A stretch of DNA of 64,000 bases from an uncultured Rhodopila sp. (GTDB taxonomy: Bacteria; Pseudomonadota; Alphaproteobacteria; Acetobacterales; Acetobacteraceae), in contig NZ_CAJATU010000163.1 of the NCBI RefSeq assembly GCF_903944925.1, forward strand, positions 140,970-204,969, in the 5' to 3' direction. Both the position numbers and the translations under genes were made by a program. Positions 34,693 through 43,836 of the stretch are shown here, piece after piece; position 1 is the first letter of the stretch, and each line of letters begins with the position of its first letter. The notes under the pieces are model-generated. The model was not told the DNA's origin. It did no database searches and saw only the letters and a program-made list of their open reading frames with translations.

Positions 34693-35715
34693 ATGGCTAA
34701 CCTGCCGGCCGGAATGACGAACAGGGCGATGACGGGGCTGGAAAAGGCCAGCGTCCTGATGCTCGCGCTGGGCGACGAGCATGCCAGCCGGCTGTTCGGC
34801 ATGATGCATGAGGACGAAATCAAGTCGGTCTCCGCCGCCATGGCCCAGCTCGGCGTGGTGCCGGTGGATACGGTCGAGCGGCTGTGCAGCGACATCGTCG
34901 ACAACTTCGATGCCACCGGCGGCATCATGGGCAGCTTCGAAAGCACCGAGTCGCTGCTGATGAAGGCCCTGCCGCGCGATCGCGTCGCCCAGATCATGGA
35001 GGAAATCCGCGGTCCGGCCGGCCGAACCATGTGGGACAAGCTGGGAAACGTCAGCGAGGAGCTGCTCGCCAGCTACCTGAAGAACGAATATCCGCAGACC
35101 GTCGCCGTCGTGCTGGCGATGGTGAAGGCGGACCATTCGGCACGCGTCCTGACGCTGCTGCCGGACTCGTTCGCCATGGAAGTGGTGATGCGCATGCTGC
35201 GCATGGAGTCGATCCAGCGCGACGTTCTCGACCGCGTCGAACGGATCCTGCGCGCCGAATTCATGTCCAATCTGGCGCGCGCCTCGACCAACGACGCGCA
35301 TCACATGGTTGCCGAAATATTCAATCATTTCGACCGCAAGGCGGAAACCCGGTTCATCGCCGGGCTGGAGGAGCGCAACCGCGAATCGGCGGAGAAGGTG
35401 AAGGCGCAGATGTTCACCTTCGCCGATTTGCAGCGGCTGTCCGGCCCCGCCGTGCAGGTGCTGCTGCGCTCGGTCGACAAAAGCATGCTGCCGCTCGCCC
35501 TGAAGGGTGCGCCGGAGCCGATCAAGGTGCTGTTCTTCTCGCAGCTTTCGGAACGCGCCGGGAAGATGTTGCGCGACGATATGGCCGCCCTCGGCCCGGT
35601 GCGCATGAAGGACGTCGAGGAGGCGCAGGCCACGATCAGCAACATGGCCAAGGACCTGGCGGCGCGCGGCGAAATCGACATCAGCCCTGCCAGCGACGAC
35701 AGGGTGATCGAGTAG
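34693..35715 (+). CDS. fliG: Flagellar motor switch protein FliG
   Basis: FliG of the C ring couples stator torque to rotor turning. The 340-residue protein has the N-terminal FliF-binding part (MTGLEKASVLMLALGDEHASRLF), the middle domain with the EHPQ-like NEYPQTVA-VLAMVKADHSARVL motif and the C-terminal torque helix with TFADLQRLSGPAVQVLLRSVDKSMLPLALKGA. I chose the ATG at 34693; 34714 is possible and 34624 is unlikely. fliF, usually directly upstream, is absent here. It begins the fliG-fliN-flbD-flhA block. Confidence 0.93.
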   Translation: MANLPAGMTNRAMTGLEKASVLMLALGDEHASRLFGMMHEDEIKSVSAAMAQLGVVPVDTVERLCSDIVDNFDATGGIMGSFESTESLLMKALPRDRVAQIMEEIRGPAGRTMWDKLGNVSEELLASYLKNEYPQTVAVVLAMVKADHSARVLTLLPDSFAMEVVMRMLRMESIQRDVLDRVERILRAEFMSNLARASTNDAHHMVAEIFNHFDRKAETRFIAGLEERNRESAEKVKAQMFTFADLQRLSGPAVQVLLRSVDKSMLPLALKGAPEPIKVLFFSQLSERAGKMLRDDMAALGPVRMKDVEEAQATISNMAKDLAARGEIDISPASDDRVIE

Positions 35716-35740
35716 TGCAACACAGTGAAGGAGGATCTCT

Positions 35741-36049
35741 ATGGCCGGCCCGGACCCCATCCAGCCCGTTGACCCGGCGGAAACGCCGGAGATCACGTAT
35801 CCAAAAGAACTCGAAGCCGTCTACGATATTTCCGTAACGGTCAGTGCGGTGCTCGGCAAGGCCACGATGCAGGTCAATCAGTTGCTGAAGCTTGGCCGCG
35901 GCGCGGTGGTCGAGCTGGATCGCAAACTCGGTGAGGCGATCGATATCTATGTCAACAACCGGCTGATCGCGCGCGGCGAAGTGGTGATGGTCGATGACGT
36001 GAAGCTGGGCATCACGATGACCGAGATCGTCAAGTCGGAGCGGCAATGA
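35741..36049 (+). CDS. fliN: Flagellar motor switch protein FliN
   Basis: A 102-residue C-ring protein of the FliN/SpoA family. The single SpoA domain (residues 25-100) carries VTVSAVLGKATMQVNQLLKLGRG and IYVNNRLIARGEVVMVDDKLGI-like strands. FliN binds FliG/FliM and helps flagellar export and switching. A strong AAGGAGG precedes the ATG. The 3' end overlaps flbD by 4 bases (ATGA). fliM is not in this block. Confidence 0.93.
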   Translation: MAGPDPIQPVDPAETPEITYPKELEAVYDISVTVSAVLGKATMQVNQLLKLGRGAVVELDRKLGEAIDIYVNNRLIARGEVVMVDDVKLGITMTEIVKSERQ

Positions 36050-37122
36050 CCCTGGACGCGGAGTCGTTCCGCGCGGAGGACGGCGTGGCGGATGCCGCCG
36101 CGCCGTTCTATCCGGTGCGTGCGCGCCACGATCCGGCGGATGATTTCATCTGTTGCGATCCGGCCATGGTCGCCGTCGTGCGGCGGGCGCGGCAGGCCGC
36201 GGAATCGGGCGCTTCGGTGCTGATATCCGGCGAATCCGGCACCGGAAAAGAGGTCATCGCGCGGTTCATCCACAATGCGTCACGCCGCGCCAAAGCTGCG
36301 TTCGTTGCGCTGAACTGCGCGGCGATTCCGGATCACCTGCTGGAATCGGAGTTGTTCGGGCACGAACGCGGCGCCTTTTCCGGCGCCATCGGCCGGCGCA
36401 TCGGCAAGCTGGAGGCAGCCGACGGCGGAACCATCCTGCTCGACGAAATCAGCGAGATGGACCTCCGGCTGCAGGCCAAGTTGCTGCGTGCGGTGCAGGA
36501 ACGCGAAGTGGATCGTGTCGGCGGCCAGCGGCCGATGAAGGTCGATATCCGCATCCTGGCAACGACCAACAAGGATCTTCTGTCCGAGGTGAAGAAGCAG
36601 ACCTTCCGGGAGGATCTGTATTTCCGGCTGAATGTCATTCCCCTGCATATCCCGAGCCTGCGGCAGCGGCCGGACGACATCCCGGTGCTCGCCCGATACT
36701 TTCTGCGCAAATACGATTCCCGGTCGGCGCCGCGGTTCCGGAGCTTTTCGGACGCCTCGATCAAGGCCATGCTGGCGTATCATTGGCCGGGCAATGTCCG
36801 GGAACTGGAAAACGCGGTCAACCGCGCCATCGTGCTCGCGACGGAAGATGAAATCCGCAGGCAATGTCTTGATCTGTTCCCGCCTGATGGCAACGGCGTC
36901 CGGCTTGCCGGGCACAGGGCCGAGCGGCCGGCCGCGTCCGCCGGGCGGCCGCTCTGGCAGATCGAGCGCGATGCGATTATCGATACACTTGTCATGACCG
37001 GCGGCAACCGCACCCGGGCGGCGGAAGTCCTCGGTATCTCGATACGGTGCCTACGCAACAAGCTTCAGCTTTACGCCTCGCAGGGCTTTGCGCCGCCCGG
37101 CCCGGCGTCTCGAACGGACTGA
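36046..37122 (+). CDS. flbD: Sigma-54-dependent flagellar regulator (FlbD-like), no receiver domain
   Basis: A 358-residue bacterial enhancer-binding protein. The AAA+ domain (about residues 35-265) has Walker A GESGTGKE, the sigma-54 contact loop as GAFSGA instead of the common GAFTGA, Walker B ILLDEIS and the sensor region PLHIPSLRQRPDDI. A Fis-type helix-turn-helix closes the protein (TRAAEVLGISIRCLRNKLQ). The N-terminal 35 residues are too short for a receiver domain, so activity is not set by phosphorylation of its own receiver. In Caulobacter FlbD activates late class flagellar genes with the help of FliX. It is translationally coupled to fliN. Confidence 0.9.
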   Translation: MTLDAESFRAEDGVADAAAPFYPVRARHDPADDFICCDPAMVAVVRRARQAAESGASVLISGESGTGKEVIARFIHNASRRAKAAFVALNCAAIPDHLLESELFGHERGAFSGAIGRRIGKLEAADGGTILLDEISEMDLRLQAKLLRAVQEREVDRVGGQRPMKVDIRILATTNKDLLSEVKKQTFREDLYFRLNVIPLHIPSLRQRPDDIPVLARYFLRKYDSRSAPRFRSFSDASIKAMLAYHWPGNVRELENAVNRAIVLATEDEIRRQCLDLFPPDGNGVRLAGHRAERPAASAGRPLWQIERDAIIDTLVMTGGNRTRAAEVLGISIRCLRNKLQLYASQGFAPPGPASRTD

Positions 37123-37200
37123 GAAAATCGCTATGCCGACAGAGGCCTTTCTGTGCCCCACGGACGTTTAAACAGCGCCCCGGCGGTCGGATTTTCCCTC

Positions 37201-37284
37201 GCCATGCCGGCGCAGGTCGGCATCCACGCCTTGGCTTCGATCGGCACCGCAAGGCGTGGATGGTGCGCCTTCGCGCACCATGAC
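37201..37284. repeat. Long-form palindromic element D
   Basis: Starts GCCATGCCG and ends ACCATGAC. Hairpins ATGCCG-N-CGGCAT and ATGGTGCGC-N-GCGCACCAT flank CCACGCCTT and AAGGCGTGG, a perfect 9-base pair. It lies between flbD and flhA, 42 bases before the flhA start, and may attenuate or insulate flhA from the upstream transcript. Confidence 0.85.
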
Positions 37285-37325
37285 GCTGTGGCGCCAGCCA
37301 GCCCGTTGTCGAGCCGTTGCCCTCA

Positions 37326-39386
37326 ATGATCGGCGAATCGATTTTCGGACGGCTCCGGCGCGGGATTCCGGTTGGCGATGCCAGCCTGGGGCTGGGCGTC
37401 ATGCTGCTGCTGGGAATCCTGATCGTCCCGATCCCGACCTTCCTGCTCGATTTCGCGCTGGCCTTGTCGTTCACCGCCTCGATCCTGATCCTGCTGGTTT
37501 CGTTGTCGCTGAAAACGGCGCTGGAATTTTCCAGCCTGCCGACTTTGCTGCTGCTGCTGACGATTTTCCGCCTGTCGTTGAACGTGGCGACAACCCGGCT
37601 GATCCTGTCGCACGGCAATGAAGGTGCGGCCGCGGCGGGGCAGGTTGTCGCGGCGTTCGGAACGTTCCTGATGCAGGGCGACGTGCTGGTGGGCGCGATC
37701 ATCTTCACCATGATCCTGCTGGTCAATTTCATCGTCATCACCAAGGGCGCCGGCCGTGTCGCTGAAGTATCGGCCCGGTTCTACCTCGACGCGATGCCCG
37801 GCAAGCAGATGGCGATCGACGCCGATCTGGGATCGGGGCAGATCGATGAGAAGACGGCACGGGCGCGGCGGGCCGAATTGCAGGAGGAGATCGGGTTTTA
37901 CGGCGCCATGGACGGCGCCAGCAAGTTCGTGCGCGGCGACGCCATTTCGGCGCTGGTGCTGATCGTCATCAACATTACCGTCGGCCTTGCCATCGGTGTG
38001 ATGCGAACGAAAATATCGCTGGAAAATGCGTTTTCGACGTTTGCAACCTTGACTATCGGCGACGGACTGGTTTCGCAAATCCCGGCCCTGCTGATTTCCA
38101 TGGCGGCCGGTATCGTCGTGACCAAGGGCGCCACCGAGGGCAAGGTGCAGGGCGTGTTGAGCGGACAGTTGGGTTCCAGCCCCGGCTTGCTGATCATTAC
38201 TGGTTCGGCCATCGGCCTGCTGGCCCTGCTGCCGGGGCTGCCGACGATTCCGTTCCTGTCGATTGCCGCCCTCGCGGGGGTGTTGGCGTGGCACCAGCTT
38301 AACAAGCGGCAGGCTGAGGCCGCGGAGGTTCCCGCGCCGCCACCCGATCCCGAAGCGGGGCGCGAGAGGCTTCCGTCGCTCGATCCGGTGCGGGTAGAGC
38401 TTGGGTACGGGTTGCTCGACCTGGTCAGCAACGGGTCGCAGCCGTTGCCGGAGCAGATCAAGGGGTTGCGCCGGGCGATGGCGACCGATCTGGGATTTGT
38501 GCTGCCATCAGTACGAATTCAGGACAACATGGAGCTGGGGCCGTACAACTACGCGGTGGCGTTGAAGGATATTTCCGCCGGGACGGGGGAGCTGCGGCCG
38601 ATGATGATGCTGGCGATTTGCCCGGACGAACGGGAATTTCCCTTGCCGGGCGAAAAGACGCTGGAACCGGCGTTTGGTCTGCCGGCGTTCTGGATTTCTC
38701 CGGCCCAGGCGGATGCGGCACGCTCGATGAACTGCACGATCGTGGAGCCGGCGAGCGTGCTGACAACCCATCTCGGGGAGGTGGTGAAGGATAACATTGC
38801 GGAACTGCTGTCCTATGCGGAAACCCAGAAAATCCTGTCCGATCTGCCGCAGGAGCAGCAGCGGCTGGTCGCCGATTTGGTTCCAGCTTCAATAACAGTG
38901 GGTGGATTTCAGCGGGTTTTGCAGGCGTTGCTGGCGGAACGGGTCTCCATCCGCGACATGCCGACCATTCTGGAAGCGGTACAGGAGGCTTGCGGCAACG
39001 CATCGAAGGCGATCGGCTCGATCGTTTCGCATGTGCGGTTCCGGCTGGCGCGGCAGATCAGCGACAGCCTGCTCGGGTCGGGCGGGTTCATCGCGGTGAT
39101 TCCGTTGTCGCCGGAGTGGGAGGATGCGATTGGCTCTGCGCTGGTCGGGCCGCCGGATGATGCCCAGCTTGCCTTGCCGCAGGACAAGCTGCAGGAGTTC
39201 GTTGCGCGATTGCGCAATGTGGTGGATGCGTCGGTCCAGGCGGGGAACCGGCCGGTGCTGCTTACCAGCGGGCGGATCAGGTCGCATGTGCGATCGATCG
39301 TGGACCGGATCAGGTTGAATACGCCGGTCATTGCGCAGACCGAGATTCACCGGCGGGCGCAGATCAAGGTGGTGGGGACGATTTGA
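37326..39386 (+). CDS. flhA: Flagellar biosynthesis protein FlhA
   Basis: FlhA is the export-gate protein of the flagellar type III secretion system. The 686 residues comprise eight hydrophobic helices in the first 310 residues, including the conserved FHIPEP-region equivalents (FLLDFALALSFTASI, FRLSLNVATTRLILS, GDAISALVLIVINITVG) and a cytosmic C-terminal half that binds export chaperones. The ATG at 37326 is preferred over the TTG at 37317. It follows flbD after a 200-bp gap holding a palindromic element, and is convergent with the M32 peptidase gene. Confidence 0.94.
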   Translation: MIGESIFGRLRRGIPVGDASLGLGVMLLLGILIVPIPTFLLDFALALSFTASILILLVSLSLKTALEFSSLPTLLLLLTIFRLSLNVATTRLILSHGNEGAAAAGQVVAAFGTFLMQGDVLVGAIIFTMILLVNFIVITKGAGRVAEVSARFYLDAMPGKQMAIDADLGSGQIDEKTARARRAELQEEIGFYGAMDGASKFVRGDAISALVLIVINITVGLAIGVMRTKISLENAFSTFATLTIGDGLVSQIPALLISMAAGIVVTKGATEGKVQGVLSGQLGSSPGLLIITGSAIGLLALLPGLPTIPFLSIAALAGVLAWHQLNKRQAEAAEVPAPPPDPEAGRERLPSLDPVRVELGYGLLDLVSNGSQPLPEQIKGLRRAMATDLGFVLPSVRIQDNMELGPYNYAVALKDISAGTGELRPMMMLAICPDEREFPLPGEKTLEPAFGLPAFWISPAQADAARSMNCTIVEPASVLTTHLGEVVKDNIAELLSYAETQKILSDLPQEQQRLVADLVPASITVGGFQRVLQALLAERVSIRDMPTILEAVQEACGNASKAIGSIVSHVRFRLARQISDSLLGSGGFIAVIPLSPEWEDAIGSALVGPPDDAQLALPQDKLQEFVARLRNVVDASVQAGNRPVLLTSGRIRSHVRSIVDRIRLNTPVIAQTEIHRRAQIKVVGTI

Positions 39387-39407
39387 TTATTGGGCCGCAA
39401 CGGGTTC

Positions 39408-39440
39408 GTGTCATGGCCGGCACAAGGCCGGCCATGACAC
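39408..39440. repeat. Short-form palindromic element E (perfect hairpin)
   Basis: A perfect 33-bp palindrome: GTGTCATGGCCGGC, a 5-base loop and GCCGGCCATGACAC. It lies between the convergent ends of flhA and the carboxypeptidase gene. Its position and strength suit a shared transcription stop, although no T-run follows. Confidence 0.9.
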
Positions 39441-39464
39441 GGGGGGCGGCAACCATCAGCCTCA

Positions 39465-40949
39465 CTACCGTCCCAAATACCGCCTGCGCAGATGCGCCTC
39501 GAACGCCAGTGGATCGAGTATCCTGCCCGTGGCCTGCTGCAAGATCTCGTTCAGGCTGAGCCGGCTGCCGATCTGGTGCACGTTGACTCGCAGCCACGCC
39601 AGCAGCAGCGAAAGGTCGCCGCGGCTGAATGATTCGTCCAGGCCCGGAACCTGCTCGCGGGCCGCCTGCATCAGTTGCGCCGCGGACATCGCGCCGAGCG
39701 TGTAGCTCGGGAAATACCCGAAAGCGCCGTCGTACCAATGGATATCCTGCAGGCACCCCTCCGCATCGTTGGGCGGGGTGATGCCGAGCAGAGCACGCAT
39801 CCCTTCGTTCCAGGCCCCCGGCAGATCGGCGACATCGAGATCCCCGCCGATCAGCGCGCGCTCCAGCCGGAAGCGCAGGATGACGTGGGCCGGATAGGTC
39901 AGCTCGTCAGCGTCCACCCGGATCGTGCTGCGCTGCACGTGGCGCCACAACCGCCCGAGGTTCTCCAGCCGATACGGCGCCGCCGGGCCGCCAAACGTTT
40001 CATGCAGCCGGCCGCCGAGCCAGCTCAGGAACGGGTCCGAGCGGAACGCCTGCATCTCGACGATCAGCGACTGGCTTTCATGCGTCGCCATGCCGGCGGC
40101 TTCGCCCACCGGCTGCCGCGCATGCGCCGAGGGCAAACCACGCTCATACAAAGCGTGGCCGGTCTCATGCACGACCGCCAGGATGGCGGAGGCGAAATCG
40201 TCCTCCTGGTAGCGGGTGGTGATCCGCACATCGGTCGGCGTGCCGCCGGAGAACGGGTGGGCCGACTGATCCAGCCTGGCGTGGTCGAAGTCCAGGCCCA
40301 TCCGCTCGGCAATCTCCCGGCACAGCTTTTCCTGGCTGGCGATCGGGAACGGCCCGGCGGGCTGGATGGCCGGGGGCTGCGATGCCTGATGCCGCTCCAC
40401 TTCCGGCAGGGTTTCCGCCAGGAACGCCTCATAGTTTGCGAAAATCGGTTCGACATCCGCCGCGCGGACGCCGTGCTGGTAGCCGTCCATCAGCGCGTCG
40501 TACGGGGTCAGCTCCAGGGCCTCGCCCAGAGCAGCCGCGGCTTCCCGGGTCAGCCGCACGACTTCGTTCAGGTGCTGATGGACGAGGCTGAAGTCCGAGC
40601 GCGCACGCGCCACGCGCCAGACCTTCTCGCAGTGGGAGTTCGCCTTGGCCTGAGCCTCCACCAGGCTTTCCGGCAACGCCCTGGCGCGGCGATACATGTG
40701 CTGCATCAACCGCAAATTCGCGACATCCCACGCCCCCTGCGCCTCCGCCTCCGCCAGATCGGCTTCGATCTCCGGCGCGGTGAGTTGCTGATGGCCGAGC
40801 ACCGCCAGCACCGCGAGCTGATCGCCGCGCGCCGCACCGCCACCCGGCGGCATGATGACAGAGGCGTCCCAGCCCAGCATGGACATGCATTCCCCGACGG
40901 TGGCGATCATCCGAAAGCGGTCGGTCAGTCTTTGGTAAGCGGATTTCAT
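39465..40949 (-). CDS. Carboxypeptidase M32 (thermostable carboxypeptidase 1 family)
   Basis: A 494-residue cytosolic zinc metallocarboxypeptidase. The zinc motif is HETGHALYERG (HExxH, near residue 260), with the later ESQSL tract supplying the third ligand region and the DELTYPAHVILRFRLERAL tract conserved in the family. It removes C-terminal amino acids from peptides. The ATG at 40949 overlaps the SURF1 stop as ATGA, so it is the last gene of the oxidase operon by arrangement, though its function is unrelated to oxidase assembly as far as is known. Confidence 0.92.
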   Translation of the reverse strand: MKSAYQRLTDRFRMIATVGECMSMLGWDASVIMPPGGGAARGDQLAVLAVLGHQQLTAPEIEADLAEAEAQGAWDVANLRLMQHMYRRARALPESLVEAQAKANSHCEKVWRVARARSDFSLVHQHLNEVVRLTREAAAALGEALELTPYDALMDGYQHGVRAADVEPIFANYEAFLAETLPEVERHQASQPPAIQPAGPFPIASQEKLCREIAERMGLDFDHARLDQSAHPFSGGTPTDVRITTRYQEDDFASAILAVVHETGHALYERGLPSAHARQPVGEAAGMATHESQSLIVEMQAFRSDPFLSWLGGRLHETFGGPAAPYRLENLGRLWRHVQRSTIRVDADELTYPAHVILRFRLERALIGGDLDVADLPGAWNEGMRALLGITPPNDAEGCLQDIHWYDGAFGYFPSYTLGAMSAAQLMQAAREQVPGLDESFSRGDLSLLLAWLRVNVHQIGSRLSLNEILQQATGRILDPLAFEAHLRRRYLGR

Positions 40950-41641
40950 TGTCTGAGAGCCTTTCGCATCCAGACAACGAACACGACAACCAGCGCCAAA
41001 GCCAGCCCGTACCACGTGATCACGTAGGATAAGTGATTGTTGGGCGGCTGTGGCAGATGATCCGCCGGTGCCGGATAGACGTTCGCCGGCGCGGGACCCA
41101 GCGCGACGAGGACGAACGGCGGGACGTTGGGTTCGCCTATGGCTCGGGCGATGGCGCCGGGATCGAGGGTGAAAAACTGGCGCCCGGCCGCGTCATCCGC
41201 CGCGCTGTACCATCGGGGTGTGTCGCCGGGCCGGACATAGCCGGTGACGGTGACCTGACCGGACGGATCGTTCAGCGGGGTCTCGCGGTTCTGCGGTATC
41301 CAGCCGCGGTTGACCAGGATCGCCGGGACGCCGGGGCGCTCCAGCGGCACGATCTGGTAGGTGCCGATGATGGGGCCGGCCGGGGTGTCGCGGACTTCGG
41401 AGCCGTATTGCGCGGCAAGGTCGAAGCGGAACCGGCCGGTGGCGGAAACCTTGGTGTAGGGGGCCGGGTTCGGTCCGAGCGGCACCGGCGGCGCACTTTC
41501 GGCGGTCGCAATCTGCGCCAGGATGCCTTGCTTCCAGTGCAGGCGGTAGATTTGCCATGTCCCCAAACCGATCAGCACCAGCAGCATGAGCAGGGCGCTG
41601 AGGGTGGGAATGAGGAAGCGGGATCTTCTCGTGGGCCTCAT
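40946..41641 (-). CDS. SURF1 family cytochrome oxidase assembly protein
   Basis: A 231-residue inner-membrane protein with helices at both ends (about residues 11-28 and 205-225) and a periplasmic loop. Family tracts are LIGLGTWQIYRLHWKQ, ATGRF, GTYQIVPLERPGVPAILVNRGW and the terminal NNHLSYVITWYGLALALVVVF. SURF1 helps insert heme a into subunit I of aa3 oxidase. It is in the oxidase operon after DUF983, separated by palindromic element F, and coupled to the M32 gene. Confidence 0.93.
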   Translation of the reverse strand: MRPTRRSRFLIPTLSALLMLLVLIGLGTWQIYRLHWKQGILAQIATAESAPPVPLGPNPAPYTKVSATGRFRFDLAAQYGSEVRDTPAGPIIGTYQIVPLERPGVPAILVNRGWIPQNRETPLNDPSGQVTVTGYVRPGDTPRWYSAADDAAGRQFFTLDPGAIARAIGEPNVPPFVLVALGPAPANVYPAPADHLPQPPNNHLSYVITWYGLALALVVVFVVWMRKALRQ

Positions 41642-41661
41642 GCCGGCACGGACGATTAAGC

Positions 41662-41742
41662 GTCATGGTGGGCGAAGGCCCACCATCCACGCCGTCGTTC
41701 GCAGCGGCCAAAGGCGTGGATACCGGCCTTCGCCGGCATGAC
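41662..41742. repeat. Long-form palindromic element F
   Basis: Starts GTCATGGTGGGC and ends GCCGGCATGAC. Hairpins ATGGTGGGC/GCCCACCAT and CCGGC/GCCGG flank CCACGCC and GGCGTGG. It interrupts the oxidase operon between the DUF983 and SURF1 genes, which run in the same direction. Confidence 0.85.
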
Positions 41743-41759
41743 GGGAAAGCGATCCCCCA

Positions 41760-42119
41760 TCACAACCCCATCTCCTTTGCCCGGGTCCGGAACTGCGCGG
41801 CGACCAGCGCGGCTTTCATTGGCCGCATCAGCAGGATCGCCAGCGGCAAGGTCACCGCGGGCCATAGGATAGCGTGCACCCATAACGGCGGCTCGAAGCG
41901 GAACTCCACCCAGAACGCCAGCGCCACGACGATCACGCCGAGGACCATGATTACGACGACAGCCCCGGCATCGCCGGTGTCGGCCTGGCTCAGGTCCAGG
42001 CCGCAGACCGGGCAAGCCGGGCGCAACGTCAGCACCCCCTTGAACAGCTTGCCCTTGCCGCAGCGCGGACAGCGGCAGCGCAGGGCTGCCTCAAGGATTG
42101 AAATCCGCGGTTCGGCCAC
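41760..42119 (-). CDS. DUF983 membrane protein with zinc-ribbon
   Basis: A 119-residue protein with two CxxC pairs (CPRCGKG and CPVCGLD) followed by two hydrophobic helices (about residues 52-72 and 80-98). DUF983 proteins are typically encoded beside ctaE and SURF1 in alphaproteobacteria; a role in oxidase assembly is assumed, not shown. I chose the GTG at 42119, just after the ctaE stop; the ATG at 42158 would overlap ctaE by 29 bases. Confidence 0.85.
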   Translation of the reverse strand: MAEPRISILEAALRCRCPRCGKGKLFKGVLTLRPACPVCGLDLSQADTGDAGAVVVIMVLGVIVVALAFWVEFRFEPPLWVHAILWPAVTLPLAILLMRPMKAALVAAQFRTRAKEMGL

Positions 42120-42129
42120 GGGAGCTGGG

Positions 42130-42978
42130 CTACTCCGGAGCGATCTGGCCGGCGCCATACCAGTAGATGCAGGTGAACAGGAACAGCCAGACGACGTCCA
42201 CGAAGTGCCAGTACCACGCCGCCGCCTCGAAGCCGAAATGGCGTTGCGGCGTGAACTGCCCGGCTCGCGCCCGGAACCAGCAGACCGTCAGGAAGATCGT
42301 GCCGACGATCACATGGAAGCCATGGAAGCCGGTCGCCAGGAAGAACGTCGACGAATACACGCCGCCACCGTTGAACTTGAACGGGGCGTGCGTGTACTCG
42401 ATCGCCTGGCAGACGGTGAAGGATACGCCGAGCAGGATGGTGATGCCCAGCCCGAGGATCAGGTTCTTGCGGTCGTTCTCGATCAGCGAGTGATGCGCCC
42501 AGGTCACGGTGGTTCCCGACAGCAGCAGGATCATGGTGTTCAAGAACGGCAGGTGGAACGGATCGAAGGTGTGCACGTCCGCGGGCGGCCACACGGTCTG
42601 ACCGTTGCCCTGGGTGTCGGGAAAGATCAGGAAGTTGAAATAGGCCCAGAAGAAGCCGACGAAGAACATCACCTCGCTGGCAATGAACAAGGTCATGCCG
42701 TAGCGCTGGCCGAGGCGCACGATGGCGCTGTGGCCGCCGGTCGCGTAGCCCTCTCGCAGCACGTCGCGCCACCAGAAGAACATCGTGCCGAGGACGGTGA
42801 CCACGCCCAGCCCGAGGATCAGGTATTTGCCGAAATGAGCGGCCATGATGATCCCGAACACGATCAAAAAAGCCCCGAGGGCGCCGACAATCGGCCAAGG
42901 GCTTGGATCGGGCAGGTAATAGGGCTGCTTGATCCCGGTGCTCAGCGGGCCCGTTGCATGTTGTGCTTCGCTGTCCAT
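42130..42978 (-). CDS. ctaE: Cytochrome c oxidase subunit III
   Basis: A 282-residue core subunit with seven hydrophobic helices. Typical tracts are PYYLPDPSPWPIVGALGAF, GMTLFIASEVMFFVGFFWAYF, GTTVTWAHHSL and GFHGFHVIVGTIFL, ending in FVDVVWLFLFTCIYWYGA. The glutamate in IASEVMFF is the conserved buried acidic residue. The subunit stabilises oxygen reduction by subunit I. It follows ctaG after 62 bp. Confidence 0.96.
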   Translation of the reverse strand: MDSEAQHATGPLSTGIKQPYYLPDPSPWPIVGALGAFLIVFGIIMAAHFGKYLILGLGVVTVLGTMFFWWRDVLREGYATGGHSAIVRLGQRYGMTLFIASEVMFFVGFFWAYFNFLIFPDTQGNGQTVWPPADVHTFDPFHLPFLNTMILLLSGTTVTWAHHSLIENDRKNLILGLGITILLGVSFTVCQAIEYTHAPFKFNGGGVYSSTFFLATGFHGFHVIVGTIFLTVCWFRARAGQFTPQRHFGFEAAAWYWHFVDVVWLFLFTCIYWYGAGQIAPE

Positions 42979-43040
42979 GCCACATCCATTTCAAACAGCG
43001 ACGGGGAAACCGCCCCGACCCGGCTGCCGCTGCGAAGCGG

Positions 43041-43655
43041 TCAGTTGGCTTTCAGCCTGGCCTCCGCCGCGGAGAGCGGCCCGACATGCGGACCGGCCTT
43101 TGAGAGAGCACCAGTTTTCGCGGCGTCATCCAGCGAGCGGAAGAACGTATACGACAGAGTGATCACCTTCACATCGCTGGTGTTGGGATCGTCTCGGATT
43201 GCCGGATCGACCCAGAAGCTGACGGGAAACTCCATGCTCTGCTTTGGCGACAGGGTCTGCTTGTTGAAGCAGAAGCAGGCGGTCTTGTGGAAGTATTTAC
43301 CAACTTTCTCCGGGGTCACGTTGTAGAGCGCCATGCCGGTGACCGGTTCGGCCGACTGGTTGGCGGCGTGGTAGAACGCCACCTGTTCGTCGCCGAGCTT
43401 GAGCTTGACCTCCAACTGATCGGGGGCGAAGGACCAGGGGAGCGCCGGGTTGGTATCGGCGTTGAAGCGCACTCGGATGGTCTCTCCTGTTGAGCCGGGG
43501 GCTGCGGCGAGGCCAATCTTTGGCGTTCCGGCATAGCCGGTGGCGGCGCAGAACAGCCGGTACAGCGGGATCGCGGCGAAGGACATGCCGACCATGCCGG
43601 CGATGACAGCCGCCAGCGCCCAGCCGGTGACGAGGTTGCGCCGTCCGGAGGGCAT
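43041..43655 (-). CDS. ctaG: Cytochrome c oxidase assembly protein CtaG (Cox11)
   Basis: Cox11 delivers copper to the CuB site of subunit I. The 204-residue protein has one N-terminal helix (GWALAAVIAGMVGMSFAAIPLYRLFC) and a periplasmic beta domain with the copper-binding pair in KTACFCFNKQTL (CFCF). Length is normal. It starts directly after the stop of the 42-residue membrane protein, so the two are coupled. Confidence 0.95.
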   Translation of the reverse strand: MPSGRRNLVTGWALAAVIAGMVGMSFAAIPLYRLFCAATGYAGTPKIGLAAAPGSTGETIRVRFNADTNPALPWSFAPDQLEVKLKLGDEQVAFYHAANQSAEPVTGMALYNVTPEKVGKYFHKTACFCFNKQTLSPKQSMEFPVSFWVDPAIRDDPNTSDVKVITLSYTFFRSLDDAAKTGALSKAGPHVGPLSAAEARLKAN

Positions 43656-43784
43656 TCAGAGATGCGCCATCTTGACGATGGTGATCGCGTAGAACAGGGC
43701 ACACAGCCCGATCAGGGCGATCATGATCGCCCAACTGCGGCCGCGGCGGCGGCGCTCTGCTTCGGGGACTGGCAGGCGTTGCAT
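43656..43784 (-). CDS. 42-residue single-helix protein of the oxidase operon (CoxF-like)
   Basis: A tiny protein with a basic front (EAERRRRGRSW) and one helix (AIMIALIGLCALFYAITIVKM). A protein of this type lies between ctaB and ctaG in many alphaproteobacterial oxidase operons and is called CoxF or an unnamed assembly factor. The ATG at 43784 gives the compact form; reading farther upstream only translates palindromic element G. It stops right at the ctaG start codon. Confidence 0.75.
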   Translation of the reverse strand: MQRLPVPEAERRRRGRSWAIMIALIGLCALFYAITIVKMAHL

Positions 43785-43836
43785 GTGTTGACTCCTACGG
43801 CGGGGAAGGCGGGCGCCGGCTGCCTCGATCCCATCT

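Noticed and set aside
37123..37325. Sigma-54 promoter upstream of flhA
   Set aside because: GGCGCC near 37290 lacks the -12 GC at the right distance; flhA may be read from the upstream block.
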